In this document: positions 54,169 through 63,349 of the stretch, piece after piece
Layout: each line of letters begins with the position of its first letter
Position numbering within the stretch: position 1 is the stretch's first letter
Translations under genes and position numbers: made by a program
The notes under the pieces: model-generated
Database searches by the model: none
What the model saw: the letters and a program-made list of their open reading frames with translations, nothing else
Told to the model about the DNA's origin: nothing
Assembly: GCF_015319165.1 (NCBI RefSeq)
Contig: NZ_JADIVZ010000003.1
Coordinates: forward strand, 186,001 to 250,000
Direction: 5' to 3'
DNA: 64,000 nucleotides
From: Nocardioides acrostichi
Lineage (GTDB): Bacteria > Actinomycetota > Actinomycetes > Propionibacteriales > Nocardioidaceae

Positions 54169-54259
54169 GCGAGGGGTCGTACATTGCGCCTCGAGGGGTC
54201 GCAAAGTGCGGCGCCGCTGCGCGATTTGCGACCCCTCGGGCAACGATTTGCGACCCCTC
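54169..54259. repeat. Four copies of a GAGGGGTCGCAAA motif in divergent promoter region
   Basis: GAGGGGTCGCAAA occurs at 54193-54205 on the plus strand and, inverted as TTTGCGACCCCTC, at 54225-54237 and 54247-54259. A diverged direct copy lies at 54171-54183. The copies face each other around a 19-nt centre, so they could fold as a 13-bp hairpin or serve as paired protein-binding sites. The block lies between the acyltransferase start (minus) and the GtrA start (plus), ending 18 bases before the latter. Confidence 0.7.
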
Positions 54260-54277
54260 GCGCATAACCTGCTGACC

Positions 54278-54766
54278 ATGGGACGACGGTGGCGCCGCTT
54301 CGTCGACGAGGCGTGGCGGTTCCTCGCGGTGGGCGGGTTGGCGACGATCATCGCCTTGTTCCTCTTCAACCTGCTCGTGCACGGGTTCGGCACGCCGCTG
54401 GCGGTGCTGGCCGACCAGCCGCTGGTGGCCTACGTCGTGGCCAACCTGGTGGGGATGGCGGTGAGCTACCGGGGCAGTCGCGACTTCGCCTTCCGGCACC
54501 GCGAGCCGGTGCATGCCGACGGCGGTCGCACGGCCTTCGTGGTCATCAACGTCGCGACGATGGCGATCCCCGTGGCCTGTCTCTTCGTGAGCCGCAACCT
54601 GCTGGGGCTCGACGACCCGGTCTCCGACAACCTCTCGGCCAACGTGATCGGCCTCGTGCTCGGTCTGGTCACCCGGTTCTGGCTGTTCCGGCGGTTCGTG
54701 TTCCGGCACCCCGTCAGCCTGCTGGCTCGCTCCCGTCCACGAGCGGACGCGTCTCGGGAGCCCTGA
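54278..54766 (+). CDS. GtrA-like membrane protein
   Basis: A 162-residue four-helix membrane protein of the GtrA family, thought to help flip or process polyprenyl-linked sugars for glycan decoration. Helices: FLAVGGLATIIALFLFNLL, PLVAYVVANLVGMAVSY with RGSRDFAF after it, AFVVINVATMAIPVACLFV and LSANVIGLVLGLVTRFWLF ending in RRFVFRHP, the usual basic end. The ATG follows the 54.2 kb repeat block. The C-terminus overlaps the convergent MFS gene by 53 bases. In M. tuberculosis a GtrA-like gene (Rv3277) lies next to purK and birA. Confidence 0.82.
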   Translation: MGRRWRRFVDEAWRFLAVGGLATIIALFLFNLLVHGFGTPLAVLADQPLVAYVVANLVGMAVSYRGSRDFAFRHREPVHADGGRTAFVVINVATMAIPVACLFVSRNLLGLDDPVSDNLSANVIGLVLGLVTRFWLFRRFVFRHPVSLLARSRPRADASREP

Positions 54767-55949
54767 GCCACGGACCGATCGCGAGGGCGCTCACGAGGGC
54801 CGTGAGCGCGTAGGCGGGACCGAAGCCGGCGTGGTCGGCCACCACGCCGGTGAGCACGGGACCGAGGATGGCTCCGGCGTCCTGGCACATCTGGAACGTG
54901 CTCAGCACGGTGCCGCCCGTGCGTTCGTTGCCCACGACGTCGGCGACGGCAGCCTGTTGCCCCGGGTTCACCAGCCCGGCCCCGAGCCCCGATACCGCCG
55001 CCAGCGGCAGCAGCACCCAGAGAGTCGTGCTGGTGCCGAGCGCCACCAGACCGACCGCGGTGACGCCCAGGCCGGCCAGCACGAGCGGACGACGTCCGAT
55101 CCGGTCGGTGAGCCGGCCGGCGGCCTGGAGGGCCACGGCGGTCGCTGCGGCTGCGACCGCGAGCGAGACGCCGGCCGCCCAGGTGGCACCCGTGATCGCC
55201 ACCGCCAGCTGGGGCAGCACCGCGACCCGTACACCGAAGTTGCACCAGCCGTTGGCGAACGCGGAGACCAGGGCGGCCCGGTAGGTGCGGTGCGAGAGGG
55301 CCTCGCGCACCGGCATCACGGGGCGGGGTGGGGCGTCCGGCGCCGGGCGCAGCCGCGCGCCCGAGAGCCGGAAGCCGACCGCCAGCGCCGCGAGCACCAG
55401 CGCGCCGGCGTAGACCACGAACGGCGCTCGCAGCCCGAACTGGGCCAGCGAGCCGCCCAGCACGGGGCCGAGCATGCCGCCGATGAGGAATGTGCTCGCC
55501 CATGCCGAGGTGACCCGCCCGCGCATCGTGGGTGGCGCCAGGCGCACGAGGAGCGCCATCGCCGAGACCGTGAACATCGTGGACCCCAGACCGCCGAGTC
55601 CGCGCAACACCAACAGCTGGGTGTAGGACTGCGCGAACGCGGTCGCCAGCGAGGACGCCGCCACGATGCCCAGGCCGGTGAGGTAGACCGGTCGCTCGCC
55701 CAGCCTGGCGATGAGCGCGCCGCCACCGGGGGCGAAGACCAGCCGGAAGAACGCGAACGCCGACACCACGAGCGAGGCGGCTGCGACGCCGACGTCGAAG
55801 GAGCGGGCGTAGGCCGGCAGGACCGGCGCGACGATGCCGTAGCCCAGGGCGATGACGAAGGCCGAGGCCACCAACACCCGGATCTCGCCGGGCAGCGGCT
55901 CGCGCTGAGACCGCGCCGGTCGCGATCCGCGCTTGGTCAGCGAGACCAC
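54714..55949 (-). CDS. Major facilitator transporter (probable drug/metabolite exporter)
   Basis: A 411-residue MFS protein with twelve helices. It includes the A-motif-like GALIARLGERPVYLTGLGIV and GRLTDRIGRRPLVLAGLGVT, and a C-motif-like region GSTMFTVSAMALLVRLAPP. It resembles DHA1 efflux transporters; substrate unknown. GTG start overlaps the end of the maf gene by 13 bases, and its 3' end overlaps GtrA by 53 bases. It is probably transcribed from the accD-accE-maf direction. Confidence 0.85.
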   Translation of the reverse strand: MVSLTKRGSRPARSQREPLPGEIRVLVASAFVIALGYGIVAPVLPAYARSFDVGVAAASLVVSAFAFFRLVFAPGGGALIARLGERPVYLTGLGIVAASSLATAFAQSYTQLLVLRGLGGLGSTMFTVSAMALLVRLAPPTMRGRVTSAWASTFLIGGMLGPVLGGSLAQFGLRAPFVVYAGALVLAALAVGFRLSGARLRPAPDAPPRPVMPVREALSHRTYRAALVSAFANGWCNFGVRVAVLPQLAVAITGATWAAGVSLAVAAAATAVALQAAGRLTDRIGRRPLVLAGLGVTAVGLVALGTSTTLWVLLPLAAVSGLGAGLVNPGQQAAVADVVGNERTGGTVLSTFQMCQDAGAILGPVLTGVVADHAGFGPAYALTALVSALAIGPWLRAPETRPLVDGSEPAG

Positions 55950-56548
55950 TGGCCGGCCCAGAGGTCGGTCCAGAGGTGACCGAGCTCGGTCGCCATCGTC
56001 CGCACGACCGGAAGGCTCACGCCCACCACGTTGTGGTGGTCGCCCTCGATGCCGGTCACGAAAGCGCCGCCGAGCCCGTCGACGGTGAACGCTCCGGCGA
56101 CCATCAACGGCTCCCCGGTGGCGACGTAGGCCGCGATCTCCTCATCGCCGGGCTCGGCGAAGTGCACGGTCGTCGACGCCACCCGTGAGCGCTGCTCGCC
56201 GGTGGCGGTGTCGCGCAGACAGTGACCCGAGTGCAGCACGCCGGTGCGCCCGCGCATCGCCCGCCAGCGCTGCGTCGCGACCTCGGGCGTCCCCGGCTTA
56301 CCCCACGCCTCGCCGTCCATCTCGAGCACGGAGTCGCACGCGAGCACGAGCGCGCCGGCGGGCACCTCGGGCCGGTCGAGCACGGCGGCCAGCTTCAGCT
56401 CGGCCAGACCGCCCGCGAGCTCGGCGGGCGGCAGCCCGTCGAGCACCGACTCGTCGACCCCCGACACCACGACCACCGGGTCGAGGCCGGCGCTGCGCAG
56501 GGTGGCCAGGCGTGCGGGGGACTGGGAGGCGAGGACGAACGTCGGCAC
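55937..56548 (-). CDS. maf: Maf family nucleoside triphosphate pyrophosphatase
   Basis: A 203-residue Maf/YhdE-type house-cleaning pyrophosphatase that hydrolyses non-canonical or pyrimidine NTPs. Signatures: LASQSPARLATLRSAGLDPV with the SxxR start, ACDSVLEMDGEAWGKP, RWRAMRGRTGVLHSGHCL and IEGDHHNVVGVSLP. GTG start. It is in the same order as M. tuberculosis Rv3282 (maf) next to accE5 and accD5, though here a DUF885 gene lies between. It overlaps the MFS gene downstream. Confidence 0.92.
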   Translation of the reverse strand: MPTFVLASQSPARLATLRSAGLDPVVVVSGVDESVLDGLPPAELAGGLAELKLAAVLDRPEVPAGALVLACDSVLEMDGEAWGKPGTPEVATQRWRAMRGRTGVLHSGHCLRDTATGEQRSRVASTTVHFAEPGDEEIAAYVATGEPLMVAGAFTVDGLGGAFVTGIEGDHHNVVGVSLPVVRTMATELGHLWTDLWAGQWSR

Positions 56549-56569
56549 GGTGCCGACGCTACCGGCGCC

Positions 56570-58240
56570 TCACAGCCGCGCGAGGGCGGCCTTCAACGGG
56601 TCGAGGCCCAAGGAGCCGAGATCGAGGGCGTCGGTGTGGAATCGCTTGAGGTCGAAGGCCGCCCCGGCGCGGGCTCGCGCCTGGTCGCGGGCCTCCAGCC
56701 AGATGCGCTCGCCGACCTTGTACGACGGCGCCTGGCCGGGCCAGCCGAGGTAGCGGTTGACCTCGAAGCGCAGCGAGCCGTCGTCCATGCGGGAGTGCGC
56801 GCGCAGGAACTCCATGACCAGGGCGGCGTCCCACGTGGCACCGGGCCGGAAGCCGAAGGGGTTGCCCTGCGGCACGCTCAGACCGAGGTGCACGCCGATG
56901 TCGACGATCACGCGGGCCGCGCGGAAGCCCTGCATGTCGAGGAAGCCGAGCCGATCGCCGGGGTCGGCGAAGAAGCCGAGTTCGTCCATGAGCCGTTCGG
57001 AGTACAAGGCCCAGCCCTCGCCGTGGCCGCTGACCCAGCACAGCAGCCGCTGCCAGCGGTTGAGCAGGTCGGCGTTGTGCACCGCCTGGGCGCACTGGAG
57101 GTGATGGCCGGGCACGCCCTCGTGGAACACGGTGGTGGTCTCGCGCCAGGTCGAGAACGTGCGGTGGTCGTCGGTGAAGGAGAACCACATCGTGCCGGGA
57201 CGGGAGAAGTCCTCGTTCGGCGGGATGTACCAGGCGCCACCGTCGTTGACCGGCGCCACCCGGCAGGCGATCGTGCGGATCGGCTCGGCGATGTCGAAGT
57301 GCACGCCGTCGAACTGCGCCAGGATCTCGTCGGCCCGGCGCTGCATCCACTCCTGGAACGCGTCGCGACTGCCACAGTCGCGGGCCGGGTCGGCGTCGAG
57401 GGCGGCCACCGCGTCGTCGACGGAGCCACCCGGCACGATGCGCTGCGCGGTCTCGCGCATGTCGGCCTCGATGCGGGCCAGCTCCTCGAACCCCCACAGG
57501 TAGGTCTCCTCGAGGTCGACCTCGGCGCCGAGGAAGTACCGCGACGCGAGCGCGTACTGCTCCCGGCCCACACCGTCGATCTCGCGACCGCGCGGGGCCA
57601 GCTCGGTCTCGGCGAACCGGCCGAACTCGGCCACCGCGGCCGAGGCCTCGCGCGCGGCCGCCGCGACCCGCTCCGAGAGGCCGGACGGCGCCTGGGCGGC
57701 CAGGTTGGCGAAGAAGTCACCCGAGGCGCCCTGCTGGCCGGTCCAGCCCCGCACCTGGTCGGCGATCTCGACATACTGACGCCGCGCCGAGACCCGGCCC
57801 GCGTCTGCCTCGGCGCGGAGGGTCTCGCGGTAGCCCGCCAGGGCGGCCGGGACGCCGGCCAGGCGCTCGCCGATCGCCTCCCACTGCTCGTCGGTGTCGG
57901 TGCCCATCACGTCGAACACCTCGCGGATCGAGTGCAGGCCGCTGCTGATCACCGACACCTGGCTGCGCACCGCGTGCGCGTCGGCCTGCTCGACCGCGAG
58001 GCCGATCCGCTCGGTGAAGGCGTCCTGGGCCACCCGCTCGCGCTCGTCGCACGGCGTGAGCGCGGCGACGTCGGCCAGCGCGCGCCGCTGGAGTTGCTCG
58101 CGCGCGCCGAAACCCTCCGGGCTCAGATCCGGCAGCAGGTGGTCGTACCCGGGAATGCCGGCATACGTCGCCTCCAACGGATCGAGGGCAGCGAGTTCCT
58201 CGACGTAGGCGTCACACCGGGCATCCACGGGTCGCGTCAT
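56570..58240 (-). CDS. DUF885 family protein, probable metallopeptidase
   Basis: A 556-residue cytosolic protein of the DUF885 family. The zinc-binding motif is FHEGVPGHHLQCAQ (HExxxHH type). Other conserved pieces: WYIPPNEDFSRPGTMWFSFT, GHGEGWALYSERLMDELGFF, and PGQAPSYKVGERIWLEARDQ near the end. Family members are predicted peptidases related to M3/thermolysin-like folds, with few tested. It starts 55 bases after accE. The function within the lipid/biotin neighbourhood is unknown. Confidence 0.87.
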   Translation of the reverse strand: MTRPVDARCDAYVEELAALDPLEATYAGIPGYDHLLPDLSPEGFGAREQLQRRALADVAALTPCDERERVAQDAFTERIGLAVEQADAHAVRSQVSVISSGLHSIREVFDVMGTDTDEQWEAIGERLAGVPAALAGYRETLRAEADAGRVSARRQYVEIADQVRGWTGQQGASGDFFANLAAQAPSGLSERVAAAAREASAAVAEFGRFAETELAPRGREIDGVGREQYALASRYFLGAEVDLEETYLWGFEELARIEADMRETAQRIVPGGSVDDAVAALDADPARDCGSRDAFQEWMQRRADEILAQFDGVHFDIAEPIRTIACRVAPVNDGGAWYIPPNEDFSRPGTMWFSFTDDHRTFSTWRETTTVFHEGVPGHHLQCAQAVHNADLLNRWQRLLCWVSGHGEGWALYSERLMDELGFFADPGDRLGFLDMQGFRAARVIVDIGVHLGLSVPQGNPFGFRPGATWDAALVMEFLRAHSRMDDGSLRFEVNRYLGWPGQAPSYKVGERIWLEARDQARARAGAAFDLKRFHTDALDLGSLGLDPLKAALARL

Positions 58241-58294
58241 GTCGCCACCCTAGGGTCGCGCACCGACACCGTTTGCGACGGTTCCGGACGGCGC

Positions 58295-58588
58295 TCAGCG
58301 GGGCAGGCCGCTGGCCCGCCAGCCGCCCCGACCCTGGGGCAGGCCGGTGGCGTGCGTGGTGCGGTGCAACCGCCGCGGGTGCGACCACTCCGAGCGCACC
58401 GGCTCGGGGGCCGGCGCGCCGCCGCCGAGGCTGGCGAACACCGCCACGACGGCCGCGATCTCCTCGGGCGTCGCGTCGGGGTTGAGAACCCTCAGCAGCG
58501 GCCTTGCGGCTTCGCTCTCCGGACTCGCTGCGCCCGTCCCGGAAGGCGCGGAATCCGCTGCGCTCGTGCCGTCTTGATTCACGACCAT
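58295..58588 (-). CDS. accE: Acyl-CoA carboxylase epsilon subunit
   Basis: A 97-residue AccE5-like subunit that binds the AccA3-AccD complex and modulates acyl-CoA carboxylation. Conserved motif LLRVLNPDATPEEIAAVVAV, then SEWSHPRRLHR, ends with GRGGWRASGLPR. A Ser/Ala-rich N-terminal stretch is specific to this genome and contains two degenerate copies of a CGCTGCGCTCG-like repeat. The ATG at 58588 follows a perfect AAGGAGG by 6 bases, so the in-frame start 21 bases upstream is rejected. Confidence 0.9.
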   Translation of the reverse strand: MVVNQDGTSAADSAPSGTGAASPESEAARPLLRVLNPDATPEEIAAVVAVFASLGGGAPAPEPVRSEWSHPRRLHRTTHATGLPQGRGGWRASGLPR

Positions 58589-58625
58589 CCAGGCCTCCTT
58601 CGTCGGCACCGAAGAGGCGCCGCAC

Positions 58626-58690
58626 TCGCTGCGCTCGCGCTGTCCTCCCGTTCCGACCAGACCAGGCTCGCTGCGCTCGCGGTCTGGTCG
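58626..58690. repeat. CTCGCTGCGCTCGCG repeats and hairpin between accE and accD
   Basis: CTCGCTGCGCTCGCG occurs at 58626-58640 and 58668-58682. Related degenerate copies are at 58525-58537 and 58555-58567 inside accE. GACCAGACC (58656-58664) and GGTCTGGTC (58682-58690) form a 9-bp stem with the second copy in the loop. The hairpin follows the accD stop and may affect accD/accE expression. Confidence 0.6.
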
Positions 58691-58691
58691 G

Positions 58692-60311
<1,620 letters not shown>

Positions 60312-60372
60312 GGATTCCGCTCCTGCCGGGGCTCGTGCTGCTGCTGGGTCTGGTCGTGGGCAGACTAACTGC

Positions 60373-61215
60373 ATGGCCTCGCCCGGGAACGCCCGCCCAC
60401 GACTCGACACGCCCCTGGACCGGGCACGACTGGAGGAGCGCGGCGTGCGTGTCGTCGACCAGACCACCTCGACCAACGAGGACGTCGCGGCTCTCGCTCG
60501 GCGCGGCGCGTCGCCCGGCCTGGTGATCGTCACCGAACACCAAACGGCGGGCCGTGGTCGGTTGGCCAGGCCGTGGGAGACCCCGGCCCGCACCGCTTTG
60601 ACCTTCTCGCTCCTGCTGCGGCCGGCCGTTCCCGCGTCGGCGTGGCCGTGGCTGCCGCTGCTCACCGGCCTGGCCGTGACCGACGTCCTCACCGCCGCCG
60701 GCTTCCCGGCGCGGCTGAAGTGGCCCAACGACGTGATGATCGACGACCGCAAGGTGGCCGGCATCCTGCTCGAGCTCGTCGACGGTGGGGTCGGAGGGCC
60801 GGCGGCCGTCGCCGGCATCGGTCTCAACGTGCGACTCCCGGCCGATCTGCTGCCCACCGAGACCGCGACCTCGCTGCTGGTCGAGGCGCAGCGTGCCGGC
60901 CTGGGCGTGCCGCGTCGCACGGACCTGCTGCTCGACGTGCTCGACGCGCTCGGGTCGCGGCTGGAGAGGTGGGAGGCGGCGGGCGGCGCGGTCCAGACGC
61001 TTCGGGAGGCCTATCTCCCGGTGTGCGTGACGATCGGACGCCGGGTGCGGGTGACGCTGCCCGTCGGCGACCCGCTGGTCGGTGTCGCGGCCGACATCGA
61101 CGAGTCCGGCAGGCTGGTGGTGCATCCGGACGCCGTCGGACCCGGCGACGTCGAGCCGGTCGCCGTGGCGGCCGGAGACGTCGTGCACGTACGGCCGGCC
61201 CCCGAGGGTTCGTGA
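60373..61215 (+). CDS. birA: Biotin-[acetyl-CoA-carboxylase] ligase
   Basis: Attaches biotin to carrier domains of AccA3 and Pyc. About 280 residues. Catalytic and biotin-loop motifs: [52 protein letters not shown], and [13 protein letters not shown]. The N-terminal DNA-binding wing of E. coli BirA is absent, so it is not expected to repress biotin synthesis. It lies 61 bases from the divergent accD, the order known from M. tuberculosis (birA next to accD5). Confidence 0.92.
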   Translation: MASPGNARPRLDTPLDRARLEERGVRVVDQTTSTNEDVAALARRGASPGLVIVTEHQTAGRGRLARPWETPARTALTFSLLLRPAVPASAWPWLPLLTGLAVTDVLTAAGFPARLKWPNDVMIDDRKVAGILLELVDGGVGGPAAVAGIGLNVRLPADLLPTETATSLLVEAQRAGLGVPRRTDLLLDVLDALGSRLERWEAAGGAVQTLREAYLPVCVTIGRRVRVTLPVGDPLVGVAADIDESGRLVVHPDAVGPGDVEPVAVAAGDVVHVRPAPEGS

Positions 61216-61227
61216 CATGATCGCGGC

Positions 61228-61737
61228 GTGGGCATGTCTGCGAAGCACCTGAGCGAGGGGGAGCGGATCGTCGTCTCGACCCGGACGCACCCCAAGGTGC
61301 TGCTGGGCCCGCTCATCGTTCTCGTCCTGCTCCTGGCGGTCGGTGCCTTCGTGGAGACGCGCACCGGGCCGGGCAGCGACCGGTGGCTCTCCCGGGTCGT
61401 GTGGGTGCTCGTCGCGGTCGGCGTCGTCTGGTTCGTCGTGCGCCCGTTCCTCCAGTGGTTCGCGGGCTCCTACACCTTCACCGACCGCCGCCTGGTCACG
61501 CGCACCGGTGTGCTCACGCGTCGCGGGCACGACATCCCGCTCTCCCGGGTCAGCGACGTGGCCGTCGAGCGCAACGTGAACGACCGGTTGCTCGGCTGCG
61601 GCACGCTCGTCATCAGCGACGCCAGCACGCACGGCTCCGTGACGCTCCCCGACATCCCTCGGGTGGAGGAGGTGCAGCGTCGGCTCAACGACCTGCTGCA
61701 CGAGATCCACAGCGGTCGCGACGACGAGGGCGCCTGA
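61228..61737 (+). CDS. PH-domain membrane protein
   Basis: A 169-residue protein. Two membrane helices (PLIVLVLLLAVGAFV and VVWVLVAVGVVWFVVR) precede a bacterial PH-like domain (FAGSYTFTDRRLVTRTGVLT, RRGHDIPLSRVSDVAVERN, VTLPDIPRVEEVQRRLNDLL). This is the YdbS/DUF304-like type. Downstream of birA, as Rv3278c in M. tuberculosis. GTG at 61228 or ATG at 61234 are equally possible. Function unknown; a role in membrane protein complexes is conjecture. Confidence 0.82.
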   Translation: MGMSAKHLSEGERIVVSTRTHPKVLLGPLIVLVLLLAVGAFVETRTGPGSDRWLSRVVWVLVAVGVVWFVVRPFLQWFAGSYTFTDRRLVTRTGVLTRRGHDIPLSRVSDVAVERNVNDRLLGCGTLVISDASTHGSVTLPDIPRVEEVQRRLNDLLHEIHSGRDDEGA

Positions 61738-61742
61738 GGGCC

Positions 61743-62756
61743 GTGTCGCGCGACGACGAGCAGCTCGAGCGAGAGGCCGAGCAGCGCCGCTCGGGTGACC
61801 TGGTGCGGGCGATCCTGGGTGGGCCCCCCGAGCTCACGGCACCGCAGCTCGCCCACCAGGCCGGGGTGACGTCGGAGCAGGCGCGTCGCCTCTGGCGGGC
61901 GTTGGGGTTCCCCGAGTACCCCGACGACGTCGAGGCCTTCCTGCCCGCTGACGTCGAGGCGCTGCGACTGCTCGCGGGCACGGTCGAGAGCGGCCTGGTC
62001 GACTTCGACCTGGCCGTCAACCTCACCCGCGGGCTGGGGCAGACGATGGCGCGACTCGCCGACTGGGACGTCTCGGCCCTGGTCGGCCGCATCGAGCACC
62101 TCAGCGCAGCCGACCCCGATGGCGGCACGCGCGTGGACGCCGCGGTCCGGGTGGTCGACGAGTTCCGCGAGCCCTTCGAGCACCTCATGCTCTACGCCTG
62201 GCGCCGGCACCTCGCGGCCGCCGCGGCGCGGGTCGAGACCTTGGCCTCGGACGACGACGAGGGCTTGCACACGGCCGATCTCACGGTGGGCTTCGCCGAC
62301 ATCGTGGGTTTCACCGCGCTGTCGAACACCCTGACCGAGGAGCGCATCGGCGACCTGGTCGAGCTCTTCGAGATGCGCTGCGCCGATGTCGTCACCGCTC
62401 AGGGTGGCCGGATCATCAAGTCCATCGGCGACTCGGTGCTGTTCGTCAACGAGAGCCCCCTGCGCTCCTATGACACGGCCGAAGGCATCATCCACGTGAT
62501 CGGACGCGACCAGCGGATGCCCGACGTGCGCGTCGGCCTGGCCAGCGGCCTCGTGGTGATGCGGCTCGGTGACGTCTTCGGCCCCCCGGTGAACATGGCC
62601 GCCCGGCTCACCAACGTGGCGCGGCGCAACCGGATCATCATCGACGCCGCGACGGCGGCCAAGCTGCCCGACGACCAGTTCGAGACCCGTCGTCTGGCCG
62701 CTCGACCGGTGCGCGGGTTCGGCATCGTTGAGCCGTTGACGGTGCGCCGCCACTGA
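61743..62756 (+). CDS. Class III adenylate/guanylate cyclase
   Basis: A 337-residue soluble cyclase. The C-terminal catalytic domain has metal-binding Asp in VGFADIVGFTALSNTL, GGRIIKSIGDSVLFVN (Lys and Asp for base and metal) and VNMAARLTNVARRN (Asn, Arg). The N-terminal ~140 residues are helical and resemble the regulatory region of M. tuberculosis Rv1264-type cyclases, although the key pH-sensing residues cannot be checked here. GTG start six bases after the PH gene stop, so likely co-transcribed. Purine specificity is not certain. Confidence 0.88.
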   Translation: MSRDDEQLEREAEQRRSGDLVRAILGGPPELTAPQLAHQAGVTSEQARRLWRALGFPEYPDDVEAFLPADVEALRLLAGTVESGLVDFDLAVNLTRGLGQTMARLADWDVSALVGRIEHLSAADPDGGTRVDAAVRVVDEFREPFEHLMLYAWRRHLAAAAARVETLASDDDEGLHTADLTVGFADIVGFTALSNTLTEERIGDLVELFEMRCADVVTAQGGRIIKSIGDSVLFVNESPLRSYDTAEGIIHVIGRDQRMPDVRVGLASGLVVMRLGDVFGPPVNMAARLTNVARRNRIIIDAATAAKLPDDQFETRRLAARPVRGFGIVEPLTVRRH

Positions 62757-62881
62757 ACGTCGCGCGCAGCGGCGTCGGTGCTGAGACAGAGCCGGCCTAT
62801 CGAGAGCCTGTCGGGAGCCCGTCGAGAGCCTGTCGGGGGCCGGTCCGGTCACGGGGGCACCGGACCGTTCGGTGTCCTTTA

Positions 62882-62911
62882 CCTGCCGTCCCCCAAACGG
62901 GGGACGGCAGG
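62882..62911 (+). terminator. Likely terminator hairpin after the cyclase gene
   Basis: CCTGCCGTCCCCC and GGGGGACGGCAGG form a perfect 13-bp stem with an AAAC loop, 125 bases past the cyclase stop. There is no T-run. It could be read on either strand. Confidence 0.5.
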
Positions 62912-62992
62912 CGCCCCCGTGAATCCCAGAAGTGACATGAAAATGCCAAGGCCGTTTCGGGCCAAACCCTACCGTCGAGCTCGTCACCTTCC

Positions 62993-62998
62993 TAGGCT
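62993..62998 (+). promoter_or_regulatory. -10 hexamer for the orphan winged-helix gene
   Basis: TAGGCT ends 6 nt before the GTG at 63005, the leaderless spacing. Confidence 0.45.
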
Positions 62999-63004
62999 CA
63001 TCCC

Positions 63005-63316
63005 GTGATCAAGGTTCAAGAGATCTCCGTCGACCCCGAGACCCGTCAGGCATGGAAGGACGGGGAGGAGGTGGCGCTCTCGCGCAAGGAGTTCGACCTC
63101 GTCCACGCCCTCATCGCTCGAGCCGGCGACATCGTGACCCGTGACGAGCTCATGCGCGAGGTGTGGCACGCGTCGTTTTGGACCTCCTCCAAGACCATCG
63201 ACGTGCACCTGGGCTGGGTGCGCCGCAAGCTGGGCGACGACAGCCGCCGTCCACACCTCATCACGACCATCCGCGGCAAGGGGCTGCGCTTCGAGAAGGC
63301 CTCCCCAGCCGCCTGA
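63005..63316 (+). CDS. Orphan OmpR-type winged-helix DNA-binding protein
   Basis: A 103-residue protein consisting only of the OmpR/PhoB C-terminal effector domain: LSRKEFDLVHALIARAGDIV, TRDELMREVWHASFW, SSKTIDVHLGWVRRKLGDD, and LITTIRGKGLRFE. No receiver domain is encoded in front, and the promoter-like hexamer directly before the GTG shows that the gene is really short. It would bind DNA without phosphorylation control, or be regulated by its amount. Targets unknown; neighbours are a cyclase gene and purK. Confidence 0.85.
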   Translation: MIKVQEISVDPETRQAWKDGEEVALSRKEFDLVHALIARAGDIVTRDELMREVWHASFWTSSKTIDVHLGWVRRKLGDDSRRPHLITTIRGKGLRFEKASPAA

Positions 63317-63336
63317 GCGCCCTCTGCGTCGACCAC

Positions 63337-63342
63337 TAGGCT
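63337..63342 (+). promoter_or_regulatory. -10 hexamer for purK
   Basis: TAGGCT ends 7 nt before the GTG at 63350. Confidence 0.4.
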
Positions 63343-63349
63343 GTCGGCC

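Larger units (their letters stand above)
62757..63004. ncRNA. Structured intergenic region with possible pseudoknot
   Basis: Contains a direct repeat (TCGAGAGCCTGTCGGG at 62800-62815 and 62822-62837), a hairpin (GGTCCGGT 62842-62849 / ACCGGACC 62859-62866), its loop CACGGGGGC (62850-62858) exactly complementary to GCCCCCGTG (62913-62921), and a 13-bp hairpin with loop AAAC (62882-62894 / 62899-62911). The set could be a structured leader or terminator between the cyclase and the winged-helix gene. No known riboswitch consensus was recognised. The transcribed strand is unknown. Confidence 0.45.

Noticed and set aside
60312..60920. An N-terminal extension of accD of about 200 codons.
   Set aside because: It lies opposite birA and lacks carboxyltransferase homology; the GTG at 60311 has a ribosome site.
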